From assembly GCA_903922605.1 (NCBI GenBank), contig CAIXUG010000072.1, forward strand, positions 137,432 to 201,431: a stretch of DNA of 64,000 nt, written 5' to 3'. The notes below the pieces were generated by a model, which saw only the letters and a program-made list of their open reading frames with translations, ran no database searches and was not told the origin of the DNA. Source of the DNA: an uncultured Verrucomicrobiota bacterium. Lineage in GTDB: Bacteria; Verrucomicrobiota; Verrucomicrobiia; Limisphaerales; UBA9464. Position numbers and translations under genes: made by a program. Below, piece by piece: positions 1 through 11,773 of the stretch (positions are counted from its first letter, which is position 1; each line of letters opens with the position of its first letter).

Positions 1-27
1 CCCCGAGGACGGCGGCGCTAAGACATG

Positions 28-58
28 AAAAAGGCCTCGGCGAATGAGCGCCGAGGCC
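28..58 (-). terminator. Intrinsic terminator of the coiled-coil protein gene
   Basis: A perfect 10-bp stem (33-42 with 49-58) and a 6-nt loop are followed on the minus strand by a run of five T (28-32). It lies just beyond the stop codon of the minus-strand gene ending at 95, so it is read as that gene's rho-independent terminator. Confidence 0.85.
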
Positions 59-94
59 GAAAGGCGAGGGTCCGAGCCGGTTAGGGGAATGGCA

Positions 95-682
95 CTACTT
101 CTTATCTTTTTCGGCAGCCGCCGCAGCAGCGGCGTGCTCCTTTTTCACCTGTTCCACGAGGGTGTTGTAGTCCGTAACGGCCTTGTTGTAGTCCTCGGCC
201 AGTTTGTTGTACTTTGCCGCCAGTTCGGCCCGATCATCGGCCAGCTTCTTGATGGCCTCGTTCTGCTGCTTCACCGACTCGTTTTGCTGGCGGATCGCCT
301 CGTTGGCCTTGTCCAGGGCGTCCTTGTACACCGTGACCGAGTTGGTGGCCCGGCCCAGGTCGAATTCACTGCGCTTGAGGTCGGCCTTGAGGTGGCTGAC
401 CTCGGCCTTGTTGGTCTTGACCGATTCGTCCAGATCCTTGCGGAGGGCTTCGAGGCGGGCGATCTCATCCGCATAGCGCTTATTGGCCTGGTCCTTTTCC
501 GCGAGTTGCACATCCACATCGCGCTTACTCTTGCGCTCGTCCTCCACCATCTTACGAAGGCGGGCGGCATCCCACCACTGGAAGACGCACAGGGCACAGA
601 GGGCGGCGGCGAGCGTGATGAGGATGCCGACGCCGATGCTGGCGTTTTCGCGGCGGCGGGCGGCTACGGCTACGGCTTTCAT
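95..682 (-). CDS. Membrane-anchored coiled-coil protein, function unknown
   Basis: About 195 residues from the chosen ATG at 682. The open frame extends to 790, but the upstream part has no signal or membrane character. The start MKAVAVAARRR gives a short basic N-terminus followed by one transmembrane segment at about residues 14-37. The rest is an almost uninterrupted heptad-like, charged coiled coil rich in K, E, A, N and Q (about 45-180), ending in an Ala-rich KEH-A8-EKDKK tail. No enzymatic motif is visible. The topology suggests a single-pass inner-membrane protein with a long coiled coil on the periplasmic side. It stands alone and has its own terminator. I do not recognise a family. 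Confidence 0.75.
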   Translation of the reverse strand: MKAVAVAARRRENASIGVGILITLAAALCALCVFQWWDAARLRKMVEDERKSKRDVDVQLAEKDQANKRYADEIARLEALRKDLDESVKTNKAEVSHLKADLKRSEFDLGRATNSVTVYKDALDKANEAIRQQNESVKQQNEAIKKLADDRAELAAKYNKLAEDYNKAVTDYNTLVEQVKKEHAAAAAAAEKDKK

Positions 683-872
683 CCAGTATTTGATTGGTAG
701 TCCAGGTCGAGGGTCGCGACCAACGGACTCACGCTGGCAACAGAAGCGCCCTTTGTCAAAATCCCGTTGCGACCAGTCACGTTTTGGCAACGGGCGCCGG
801 GCTTTGCCGAATATACCGGCGAGACAGACAGAAGCAGGAGGGCCACCGGCGACACGGCCCGGGAATGTTGCC

Positions 873-902
873 AGAATGGACAGGATTTACAGAATGCAAA
901 GG
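873..902. repeat. Short fragment resembling a dispersed intergenic repeat
   Basis: The phrase AGAATGGACAGGATTTACAG lies between two minus-strand genes. I recall similar 'gacaggatttacag' wording as a dispersed intergenic repeat in Verrucomicrobia and other bacteria. Only one copy is present here, so assignment to a family is from memory and weak. Confidence 0.25.
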
Positions 903-970
903 TCAGGCGGGCCCGACGCCTCTGCCGGCCGCCCGCCCTCCATCATTCGTAGTTCGAAACTCCCACCTCG

Positions 971-2119
<1,149 letters not shown>

Positions 2120-2358
2120 AAAAGTGTGATGCGGTGAAGCGCCCAAACGGTTTCCAGAACGCAGCGGCGGGGCAAGCGCGAAGTCATCGTATCGGCCGCC
2201 GGATCAGAGAAAGCAGCCGGTGGGATGACGGTCATGCCATCAGCACCTGCAGATGGGGAACCTGGGCAATTGCGTAATTCATCATTCATAATTCCTCCTT
2301 CATCCTTTTCCCCTCGCTTGCCTTCCTTGGTCCGCGTCGGGGAGGCTCGGCTGTCTCT

Positions 2359-3543
2359 GTGAAACCGCTGTCCATCATGGTCGTGGCTGGAGAGCCGAGC
2401 GGCGATCAGCTCGCAGCCGAGCTCGTGCGCGCCCTGCGGGCCGAGGCCGCGCCGTTTGCGCCGGTGTTCTTCGGGGCCGGCGGGGAAAGCATGGCGGCGG
2501 CCGGTGTCGAGCTGGCCCTGGATTTGACCCGTCACGCGGTGATCGGCATTCCGACGCCGGGCCAGTACGCGAAGTTCCGGCGCTTCCGGGATGACCTTGT
2601 GGCGCTGGCGGCGGCGCGCACACCGGACATCGTGGTCTGCGTCGATTTCTTCGCCTTCAACGGCAGTCTGGCCGAGCGCATCCGTGCCGAGTCGGTGAGG
2701 CAGGCGGGGATTTTTCAGAACTGGCGGCCGAAGCTGGTGCAGTACGTCTCGCCGCAGGTGTGGGCCTCCCGCGCCGGCCGGGCGAAGCGGCTGGAAAGCA
2801 CGCACGACTTGCTCCTGAGCATCCTGCCCTTTGAGGCTGCCTGGTACGCTCAGCGTGCGCCCGGGCTGCGTGTGGCGTTTGTGGGGCACCCGCTGGTGGA
2901 ACGGCACGCCAAGGAGAAGGCGTCCGAACCGTCTGATTCGAAGTCAGAAGGAGGTGTGGCGCCGGAAAATTCCCCACCGCCGGAACTGCTGCTGCTGCCC
3001 GGCAGCCGGGCAGGGGAGCTGCGGCGGCATCTGCCCGGGATGCTGCAAGCGGCCAAGCGGATCGAGGCGGAGACCGGTGCGAAGCTGCGCATGGTCCTGC
3101 CCCAGGAATCTCTTTTGGAGCAGACCCGGCCGCTGCTGGCAGATCTGCCCCGCCTTGGCGTGCAGGTGGGTGGGCTGCGGGACGCCCTGACAAAAGCGAC
3201 CGTCGCGCTCGCCTCGACCGGTACCGTGACCCTGGAGTGCGCGTGGTTCGGCGTGCCGACCGTGGCACTCTACAAGACCTCGCCTCTTACCTATGCCATC
3301 GGCAAGCGCATCGTGACGGTGAAATTTCTGGCCATGCCGAACCTGCTCGCGAATGAGGCAGTCATGCCCGAGTTCATCCAGCACGAGGCGACCCCGGAGA
3401 ACCTGGCCAACGCGGTCATCGCCCTCCTGAAAGATGCTCCCCGTCGCGCCGCCGTGCGCGGCCGGCTGGCCTCGGTCGTAGCGTCACTCGGAACCCCTGG
3501 TGCCAGTCACCGTGCCGCCCACGCCATCCTCTCGTTGGCATAG
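2359..3543 (+). CDS. lpxB: Lipid-A-disaccharide synthase
   Basis: 394 residues, typical for LpxB, from a GTG start; GGAGG lies at 2341-2345. The enzyme is a GT19 glycosyltransferase at the inner face of the cytoplasmic membrane. It joins UDP-2,3-diacylglucosamine and lipid X to give lipid A disaccharide. Diagnostic motifs appear in order: VVAGEPSGDQLAAEL near the N-terminus, YVSPQVWASRAGRAKRL, FVGHPLVE, LLLLPGSRAGELRRHLPGM, STGTVTLECAWFGVPTVALY, and the C-terminal NLLANEAVMPEFIQ. Its presence shows an LPS-bearing outer membrane. It converges on tgt with a 47-bp spacer. Confidence 0.95.
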   Translation: MKPLSIMVVAGEPSGDQLAAELVRALRAEAAPFAPVFFGAGGESMAAAGVELALDLTRHAVIGIPTPGQYAKFRRFRDDLVALAAARTPDIVVCVDFFAFNGSLAERIRAESVRQAGIFQNWRPKLVQYVSPQVWASRAGRAKRLESTHDLLLSILPFEAAWYAQRAPGLRVAFVGHPLVERHAKEKASEPSDSKSEGGVAPENSPPPELLLLPGSRAGELRRHLPGMLQAAKRIEAETGAKLRMVLPQESLLEQTRPLLADLPRLGVQVGGLRDALTKATVALASTGTVTLECAWFGVPTVALYKTSPLTYAIGKRIVTVKFLAMPNLLANEAVMPEFIQHEATPENLANAVIALLKDAPRRAAVRGRLASVVASLGTPGASHRAAHAILSLA

Positions 3544-3590
3544 GCGGGGGGCGCCGTTCGAAATTCGCTCTTCGAAATTCGTAATTTGCT

Positions 3591-5052
<1,462 letters not shown>

Positions 5053-5139
5053 ACTTGCGCCGCGCCACCATCCCGCAATCAGCCCCGGGTAATCACGGTG
5101 AAAAGATACGCCCGGTGTGAGCAGCAACGCAGTCTGAGT

Positions 5140-5168
5140 TTGACTCAACTGTATGGCGGAACGATAAC
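5140..5168 (+). promoter_or_regulatory. Sigma-70-type promoter of pseudopilin 1
   Basis: TTGACT (5140-5145), a 17-bp spacer and GATAAC (5163-5168) lie 28 bp before the ATG at 5197. The same arrangement, with the spacer sharing CTGTATGG, precedes the second pseudopilin at 6237-6265. Two independent copies with identical hexamers and spacing make this promoter call unusually well supported. Confidence 0.75.
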
Positions 5169-5196
5169 TGCCCTCGTCCACTCTAACTGACCTTAA

Positions 5197-6042
<846 letters not shown>

Positions 6043-6079
6043 TTGCGCCAACCGACGGAAACACGTCCCCGTTTTCACC

Positions 6080-6108
6080 ACTGCCGCCGGATTCGGCGGC
6101 AGTTTTTT
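6080..6108 (+). terminator. Terminator of pseudopilin 1
   Basis: ACTGCCGCCG (6080-6089) pairs with CGGCGGCAGT (6094-6103) around a 4-nt loop and runs directly into TTTTTT. The stem is nearly identical to that of the terminator after pseudopilin 2. Confidence 0.9.
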
Positions 6109-6236
6109 GCACACCTTCGTCATCGAATCGTTGCGGTCGGCCCTGAGGGGATCGGAAAAGCAGGAAAAGCGCCGAAATCCGGGGCGGGCGGCGAAGCCTC
6201 CTTGTTGTTGGGGATCGGCGGACGAAAACTCTGGGT

Positions 6237-6265
6237 TTGACTGCGCTGTATGGTAAGACGATAAC
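6237..6265 (+). promoter_or_regulatory. Sigma-70-type promoter of pseudopilin 2
   Basis: TTGACT (6237-6242), a 17-bp spacer and GATAAC (6260-6265) lie 23 bp before the ATG at 6289. It is conserved with the promoter at 5140-5168, including the internal CTGTATGG phrase. Confidence 0.75.
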
Positions 6266-6288
6266 TCTTCCGTCCACACGATATACCT

Positions 6289-7146
6289 ATGCAAAAATTG
6301 ATTTCCAAAACCCGCACGCTGACACGGCGCGGCTTTACGTTGATTGAACTGCTGGTCGTGATCGCGATCATCGCGATTCTGGCCGGCATGCTTTTGCCGG
6401 CGCTGGCCAAGGCCAAGACCAAGGCGCAGGGTATCCTGTGCATGAACAACGGGAAGCAGCTCATGCTGGCTTGGAAACTGTACTCCGGTGACTACACTGA
6501 CGTGCTGGTTTCCTCTCTTCCCTTGGGTGTAGGAGCCGCGGTAAATCCGTTGAAGCGGGTTAATTGGATGGACGGCAGCCTCGGTTTTCCGGGTGGCCCG
6601 GACAACACGAACAACAAGTTTATCACCAACGGGCCGCTGTTCAAATACGCGGGCCAGTCATTCGCCATTTACAAATGCCCCGCCGACAAGGCCGCCATGG
6701 GCAGAATCGCGAAACAAACTTACACCCCCCGTATCCGCAGCATTTCCATGAGCCAGGTCTTCGACACGGGCGGCTGGTTGCCCGCGAATACCCCCCCCCA
6801 CTACTATCGCACTTATGGCAAGGACTCTGACATTGTGAGCCCGTCAAAGACCTTTGTCTTTGTCGAGGAGCATTCGGACAGCATCAATGACGGTGCTTAT
6901 GCCGTGCAGTTTGTCGAACCCGACGCCAAATCCGGCAACATCATCGACATGCCGGCCTCCTATCACAATGGGGCCTGCGGTTTCTCCTTTGCCGATGGCC
7001 ATTCGGAAATTCACCGCTGGGTCGGCAGCAAAATCAAGCCGCCGGTGAAGTACGACAATACCCTCGCCCTGAACGTGCCGGCGGGTGATTCACTGAACGA
7101 TGCCAAGTGGCTGTCCGACAACGCCACGGTTTCGGGCAACAAATAG
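6289..7146 (+). CDS. Type II secretion-like pseudopilin 2 (prepilin N-terminal domain)
   Basis: 285 residues. The leader is basic (KTRTLTRRG) with cleavage expected after the Gly before [20 protein letters not shown], then [20 protein letters not shown], very like pseudopilin 1. The C-terminal domain has [18 protein letters not shown], the FxFADGH signature. The middle part diverges from paralogue 1, so the pair has a conserved anchor and a variable exposed domain. It probably acts at the inner membrane or periplasm as a pseudopilin or prepilin-processed exported protein. It is transcribed alone between its own promoter and terminator. Confidence 0.88.
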   Translation: MQKLISKTRTLTRRGFTLIELLVVIAIIAILAGMLLPALAKAKTKAQGILCMNNGKQLMLAWKLYSGDYTDVLVSSLPLGVGAAVNPLKRVNWMDGSLGFPGGPDNTNNKFITNGPLFKYAGQSFAIYKCPADKAAMGRIAKQTYTPRIRSISMSQVFDTGGWLPANTPPHYYRTYGKDSDIVSPSKTFVFVEEHSDSINDGAYAVQFVEPDAKSGNIIDMPASYHNGACGFSFADGHSEIHRWVGSKIKPPVKYDNTLALNVPAGDSLNDAKWLSDNATVSGNK

Positions 7147-7182
7147 CCGGGCGTTCCTCGACAATCCTCCGTGCACTTGCAG

Positions 7183-7217
7183 ACTGCCGCCGTTTCTGGC
7201 GGCAGTTTTCTTTTTTT
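7183..7217 (+). terminator. Terminator of pseudopilin 2
   Basis: ACTGCCGCC (7183-7191), a 6-nt loop and GGCGGCAGT (7198-7206) are followed by TTTCTTTTTTT. It ends only a few bases before the proposed GTG start of the next gene at 7221. Confidence 0.9.
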
Positions 7218-7220
7218 GGC

Positions 7221-8186
7221 GTGTCCACCGCATACCCTCTTCGTGCCCGGGCGGCGAAAGTCCTGATTTTCTGCTGTTTCTGCTGGGCCTTCAGCTTCCC
7301 GGCGATGAAGGCGCTGGCGCTCGTCGGCGCCCGGAATGCCCCGGAGAGCGGCACCGTGTTCTTTGCGGCCCTTTGCGTGGTGACGCGATTCACCGTGGCG
7401 GCACTGCTGTTGGGCCTGTTTTCCGTGCGGTCATTGGCCGGGCTGACCCGGAACGAGGTGAAACAAGGGGCCGGACTGGGTCTCTTTGGCGGGGTCGGGC
7501 TCGTGCTCCAAATGGACGGCATGAGTTACACCCACGCCACCACCGCCGCGTTCCTGACCCAGGGCTATTGCATCTGGATTCCCCTGTGGTTCGCCCTGCG
7601 CCACGGCCGGATGCCCTCGCTGACCGTCTGGGGCAGCTCGCTGCTGGTGCTGATCGGCGCGGCGCTGCTGGCCGGGGTGGACTGGCACCATTTCGCGCTG
7701 GGACGCGGCGAGTGGGAGAATCTCGCCGGCTCCGTGCTGTTTGCCGGCCAGATTCTCTGGCTGGAACGCAAGGATTTCGCCGGCAACGAGGTGAGGCGCT
7801 TCACCCTGGTGATGTTTGTGGTGATGGTGCTCACCAGCCTGCCGCTGGCCCTGGCCACCGCCGCGAAGCCGTCGGACCTGTTCATGGCCTACGCCTCCGC
7901 TTCGGCGCTGGGATTGCTGGCCCTGCTCGTGGTGGTCTGCACGCTCATCTCGTTCCTGCTGGCCAACCGCTGGCAGCCGGAGGTGCCGGCGACGGAGGCC
8001 AGCCTGCTTTACTGCACCGAACCGGTGTTCACGAGCCTGGTGACGCTGTTCCTGCCGCAGATCATCTCCCGGTTTTCGGGCATTGATTACCCGAACGAGC
8101 GTCTGACCTGGAACCTGCTGGCCGGCGGTGGCGTGATCCTTGCCGCCAATGTCTGGCTGCAATTGCGGACGGCGGCTGAAAAGTAG
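7221..8186 (+). CDS. EamA/DMT family membrane permease
   Basis: 321 residues from GTG 7221. The frame is open back to 7107, but that would overlap the pseudopilin and its terminator. About ten hydrophobic segments alternate with short loops in two EamA-like halves, as in drug/metabolite exporters. The first starts at KVLIFCCFCWAFSFPAMKAL, with later ones around LLVLIGAALLAGV and LLALLVVVCTLISFLL. The EAS-Y-CTEPVFTSL phrase in the second half matches the family's penultimate-helix region. Substrate unknown. The start lies immediately after a terminator with no clear ribosome-binding site, so the start or expression mode is uncertain. The stop codon is embedded in repeat B. Confidence 0.82.
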   Translation: MSTAYPLRARAAKVLIFCCFCWAFSFPAMKALALVGARNAPESGTVFFAALCVVTRFTVAALLLGLFSVRSLAGLTRNEVKQGAGLGLFGGVGLVLQMDGMSYTHATTAAFLTQGYCIWIPLWFALRHGRMPSLTVWGSSLLVLIGAALLAGVDWHHFALGRGEWENLAGSVLFAGQILWLERKDFAGNEVRRFTLVMFVVMVLTSLPLALATAAKPSDLFMAYASASALGLLALLVVVCTLISFLLANRWQPEVPATEASLLYCTEPVFTSLVTLFLPQIISRFSGIDYPNERLTWNLLAGGGVILAANVWLQLRTAAEK

Positions 8187-8210
8187 GACGGAGCGGCTCG
8201 CCCGTCCTCC
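8181..8210. repeat. Inverted repeat family B, left copy of an outer pair
   Basis: AGTAGGACGGAGCGGCTCGC and onward; it overlaps the stop codon of the permease gene. Its inverted partner is at 8594-8626. The same family occurs again as a pair at 16735-16765 and 16836-16869. Four copies in two inverted pairs, each near a gene end, support a genuine dispersed family. Confidence 0.75.
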
Positions 8211-8340
8211 ATCTTTCTCCGGTAAGCCTATGGCATCCGGACCTACTATAGCGGTTCAATAAATTCTGTGGCCGAAAAAACTGAGGTCCGGTGGTGGACT
8301 CTCCTTGGATCCGAGAGCCCCCGGTCCTGTGGATGGCCCC

Positions 8341-8380
8341 TTCCCCCTCACCCCGGCCCTCTCCCTCAGGGAGAGGGAGA
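8341..8380. repeat. Inverted repeat family C, left copy
   Basis: CCCCCTCACCCCGGCCCTCT continues into CCCTCAGGGAGAGGG, itself a hairpin. Its inverted partner is at 8461-8500, and a third copy occurs at 54977-55020. I recall this phrase (peptide reading LTPALSLRERE) as an abundant bacterial intergenic element. Confidence 0.8.
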
Positions 8381-8460
8381 ATCATCGGCCGCCTGCTGGC
8401 GAAACCCCGGCGCTGGCATGGCCGGACGCGCTGCCAAAGCCTCGGCCCGGCTGCCCGGCT

Positions 8461-8500
8461 GCCCCCTCTCCCCAAGGGAGAGGGACGGGGTGAGGGGGAA
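8461..8500. repeat. Inverted repeat family C, right copy
   Basis: CCCTCTCCCCAAGGGAGAGG then GACGGGGTGAGGGGGAA, the reverse complement (with differences) of 8341-8380. Together they bracket about 80 bp and sit inside the family B pair. Confidence 0.8.
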
Positions 8501-8593
8501 GGGAGCTTACGTCCGTCGGTTGCTTCCGATCGTCAGGCAAGCCCTCGCAATTGCGGCTACAGTATTTCCGGAACAGCTCTAAAGGCAGAAATC

Positions 8594-8626
8594 AGAGGAC
8601 GGGCGGGACGCGCCGTTCTACTTTGG
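8594..8626. repeat. Inverted repeat family B, right copy
   Basis: AGAGGACGGGCGGGACGCGC then CGTTCTACTTTGG; the reverse complement of 8181-8210 with a few mismatches. Confidence 0.75.
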
Positions 8627-8653
8627 GGCAGAGGTTGCTCCTGTGTTTTAGCC

Positions 8654-9856
8654 TCAGTTCGCGCCGGGCAGGTTGAACTTCAAAGGATCGATTCCACCGG
8701 CGGGAGTTTCGCCTGCCGGATTCGGGTTCGGGGCCGCGTTTTTATCCACGAGCAACTCGCCGCGCTTCTTCAGCAGGGGATCCAGCGTCCATTTGCCGAC
8801 CGTGAAGGTCCATTTGGAGAGCGCCTGTTCCGCCTTCAGTTTCTCCTGCTGTTTGGCGAGCTTGTCGGCGAATTCCTTGTCGAGTTTGGCCTTGTCCTCC
8901 GGCTTCTCGTCCTTGCCGGGCGTCCGCTCCTTGACCAGCGCAGCGTCCACGCTGACCTGTACGGGATAGCTGTCCTCACCGAGGGGCTTGCCGATGTGGA
9001 GTTTGTAGGCAAATCCAGCGGCCGTCCGGACGAGCGCCTCAACCGGCTGGTCCAGGCCAAGCGCCTTGAGGTCGGGATTCACGAGGACGTCGTTGAAGCT
9101 GGGGCCATTCAGCAGGCTGCTGAAAGGGGAGAGCTTGTTCTTGTCGGCCTCCTCGCCGGCTTTCAGGTCAGCCAGCGTCCAGTCGGCGAACTCGTTGGTG
9201 CGCGAGAGTTGGAAGCTGTTGGTGGCCTCGCTCGCGGTCACCTGCACAAAGACGGGCTGTTCTACCTTGAAGAATTCCTTGGCCACCCATTCCTCGGGTT
9301 TCGGGTTGGCGTTGCTCAGCGGATCGATGACCACGGCGACGGAGGCCAGATCGTTGCCCACCATCACATAACGGCCGTCGGGCATGGCTCCCATGCCGAA
9401 GGGCGAATTGTCCTCCGCGCCGCCCTTGCTGTGCTTTTTGCCCAGCAGGATGGTCTTCAGCGCCTTGCCGTCGCTGCCGAGCAGTTCGACGACGGTCGCG
9501 GTGTCCCGGCTCAGCTCCAGCATACCCAGGCGGGAGGCCCCGACGCGTTGCGGCTGGGCCACCTTGAGCTCGGAGAGCTTGCGGACGAGTTCGGCAATTT
9601 CTCCGAAATTGGCCGGATAGCCGCCCCGTTCCTTCACGACCCAGCCGTCGCCGGATTTGGTGACGTTCAGGACGTTCGTGCCCTGGCTCAGGCGCAGGCC
9701 AGCCACGGCATTGACGTCAAACGTTCCCAGCAGCTTCCCCCCCATGTCGGTGGTGGAGCGGCTGTAATCGGCCTGACGCTTGTTGAGGACCATCAACCCG
9801 CCGCCTCCGAGGACAAGGGCGGCAATAACCAACACCAGCAGTTGCTTCGACTTCAT
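8654..9856 (-). CDS. DUF4340 domain-containing membrane-anchored protein
   Basis: 400 residues. One N-terminal transmembrane segment (about 5-24, LLVLVIAALVLGGGGLMVLN) is followed by a periplasmic region with WVVKERGGYPANFGEIAELV, the DUF4340 signature near the start of the domain. A Lys/Glu-rich stretch (about 320-345) may be coiled. DUF4340 proteins usually sit at the end of Gld-like ABC operons, as here: the gene starts 26 bp after the GldG-like gene. The biochemical role is unknown; a periplasmic component of the ABC complex is the best inference. Confidence 0.85.
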   Translation of the reverse strand: MKSKQLLVLVIAALVLGGGGLMVLNKRQADYSRSTTDMGGKLLGTFDVNAVAGLRLSQGTNVLNVTKSGDGWVVKERGGYPANFGEIAELVRKLSELKVAQPQRVGASRLGMLELSRDTATVVELLGSDGKALKTILLGKKHSKGGAEDNSPFGMGAMPDGRYVMVGNDLASVAVVIDPLSNANPKPEEWVAKEFFKVEQPVFVQVTASEATNSFQLSRTNEFADWTLADLKAGEEADKNKLSPFSSLLNGPSFNDVLVNPDLKALGLDQPVEALVRTAAGFAYKLHIGKPLGEDSYPVQVSVDAALVKERTPGKDEKPEDKAKLDKEFADKLAKQQEKLKAEQALSKWTFTVGKWTLDPLLKKRGELLVDKNAAPNPNPAGETPAGGIDPLKFNLPGAN

Positions 9857-9882
9857 AGGTTCCGGTCAGAAAAGGGTTGGAA

Positions 9883-11751
9883 TCACTTGGCGGCGACCTT
9901 CTTGCGGCGGGCGACGGCCAGCCCGATGCCGGCGACGGTGACGAGCACCGGCATGGCGGCGATGTTGAGCCACTTGAGGCGGTTTTCGAGAGCGTTCACA
10001 TCCTGGCTCAGGTTGCGGCGCTCGATGCGCAGCTCCTTCTTGGTCTGGGTCTGCTGCTCGCTGAACTGCTTCAGGGCGGCCTGCTGTTCGGGGGACAGGA
10101 TCACCTTGGAGACGTTGCCCTCCTTCTTGACCTGCATTTCGCTGAGCTTGGTCTGGAGGTCCGTCAGCTTCTTGTCGAGCCCCTCGATCTTGGCCTGATA
10201 GCGCAGGCGGGCCTCGGTCTCCATTTTCTGCACCACGGTGAAGGGCCGGCGCAGGGAAGCGCGGCCGCGGGCACCGATCAGGTTGGCGTCGCCAGCGGCC
10301 TGTTCGACGAGGTTCTGGATGAGGTTCAGATTGCCGTTGCGCGGGCTGGCGATGCGCAGCATCTGGTTTACTTCGACGCAGTAGGGATCGTAGAGGAAGT
10401 CGGTGTCACCGAAGAGATACACCACGCCTTCGCCCTTGGATTCCTTGAGGTAGCCGCCGGCGGGCGCGTTGGTCTCGCCCGGTTTGCCATCGGGAAAGGC
10501 GGTCTTGAACTTGCCGCTCAGCCGCAGGGCGAGCGTGTAGTTGGTGCCGCTGGCCTTGAAATCATCGACGATCTTCTGCCCGTTGAGCTGGGCCGTGACG
10601 CCGTCCACCAGCTGGGATTTTTCCGTCGTCTTCAGCAGCACATCCTCCTTGAGGCCATCCGCCGGCTTGCCGGTGAAAGCCCCGGCGAACGGCAGCCAAA
10701 TATCGTCGGACTGGGCGGTGACCGCGTCGTCCTTGTTGATGCCCACCGGGGTCATGAAGAGGAACGACGGCACGAGCTGCGGCCGGCCATCACGGCCGCC
10801 GAGCTGCTTCATGTAGTTGAGATCGGCCACGACCTTGGTGGTGTCGAATTCGAGACCCCAGGTCTTGAGCAGCTTCGGCAGCGAGGAGCCACCGCCGAGG
10901 TTGAAGCCCATCGGGTTCGGCTTCTGGTTGTCGGAGAGGCAGAGGGCATCCAGCAGACCGACGAGCTTGCCGCCCCGCAGGACGAACTGGTCGAGCGCGA
11001 ACTGCGCCTTGTCCGTGATGTCCTTCGGGTGCATCACGATCAGCACCTTGATCTTCTCGTCGATGCTGTCGACGTCCATGCCCACCTGCTGGACTTCGAA
11101 GTCCTGCTTCAGCTCGTTGATGAACACCCACGGATCGCTGCCCTGCTGGCGGCCCATCTGCATCATCATCGGGTTCATCGGCTGGCCGAAGACCTGCAAC
11201 GGCGACATCACGCCGATGACGGGTTTGTTGGTGGCCAGCACCTGCGAGAGCGCACGGGCAAGATCGTACTCGAGCAGCTTCTCCCGCTCCGGGCTGAGGA
11301 AGGGAAGGGTGGCCTTTTGCGGCGCGTACTCGATGGCCACGCCGAGATAGACCTGCTCGCCGTTGCGGAGCAGCTGCGGTTCGACGCCGTCCAGCTTGGC
11401 GGAGTCTTCGGCCTCGGAATCCGGCTCGGGATCGAACTTCTTGATCTCCAGGTTGCCCCTGGACTGCGCCTTGAACTCCGCGAGCAGATCCTCGACGGAC
11501 TGCGCGTAGGTCTTGAGCACGGCGGGCATGGTGTCCTTGCCCTGGCTCATGTAGAGGCGCACCTGGATCGGCGCATCGACACGCGCCAGGATGGCCTTCG
11601 TGCCGCTGGAGAGCGTGTGCAGTTTTTCCGCCGTCATGTCCACGCGGGTGCGGACCGGGCTGAAGAGGAGATTGGCCCCGACGATGGCGATGAACACCAG
11701 GCCCACCCCGGCGGCGGAGAACAGGATCGTTTGCAGCTTCGACTGTTTCAT
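9883..11751 (-). CDS. GldG-like ABC-associated subunit
   Basis: 622 residues from ATG 11751; an upstream in-frame start at 11871 would overlap the permease gene and is rejected. It has an N-terminal transmembrane helix (LFSAAGVGLVFIAIVGANLL), then a large extracytoplasmic domain of the GldG/DUF4350-like type with VDMTAEKLHTLSSGTKAIL and VRLYMSQGKD near its start. A long coiled-coil segment (about 515-590) precedes a C-terminal transmembrane helix (LNIAAMPVLVTVAGIGLAVA) and a KKVAAK tail. In Bacteroidetes GldG works with GldA and GldF in gliding and type IX secretion. Outside that phylum the cluster's role is not established. It lies 22 bp after the permease. Confidence 0.85.
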   Translation of the reverse strand: MKQSKLQTILFSAAGVGLVFIAIVGANLLFSPVRTRVDMTAEKLHTLSSGTKAILARVDAPIQVRLYMSQGKDTMPAVLKTYAQSVEDLLAEFKAQSRGNLEIKKFDPEPDSEAEDSAKLDGVEPQLLRNGEQVYLGVAIEYAPQKATLPFLSPEREKLLEYDLARALSQVLATNKPVIGVMSPLQVFGQPMNPMMMQMGRQQGSDPWVFINELKQDFEVQQVGMDVDSIDEKIKVLIVMHPKDITDKAQFALDQFVLRGGKLVGLLDALCLSDNQKPNPMGFNLGGGSSLPKLLKTWGLEFDTTKVVADLNYMKQLGGRDGRPQLVPSFLFMTPVGINKDDAVTAQSDDIWLPFAGAFTGKPADGLKEDVLLKTTEKSQLVDGVTAQLNGQKIVDDFKASGTNYTLALRLSGKFKTAFPDGKPGETNAPAGGYLKESKGEGVVYLFGDTDFLYDPYCVEVNQMLRIASPRNGNLNLIQNLVEQAAGDANLIGARGRASLRRPFTVVQKMETEARLRYQAKIEGLDKKLTDLQTKLSEMQVKKEGNVSKVILSPEQQAALKQFSEQQTQTKKELRIERRNLSQDVNALENRLKWLNIAAMPVLVTVAGIGLAVARRKKVAAK

Positions 11752-11773
11752 GTTCGTGCGAGAAGAAAGGGAA

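Larger units (their letters stand above)
8187..8653. other. Gene-free convergent spacer with nested inverted repeats
   Basis: 467 bp between the converging permease and DUF4340 genes. Apart from nested repeat pairs (B outer: 8181-8210/8594-8626; C inner: 8341-8380/8461-8500) I see no gene, RNA or clean terminator. Open frames across it are translations of the repeats. Confidence 0.7.

Noticed and set aside
8291-10198. 635-codon plus-strand frame
   Set aside because: Runs through repeats B and C and then antisense to the DUF4340 gene; no signal peptide or domain, and the minus-strand protein is coherent.
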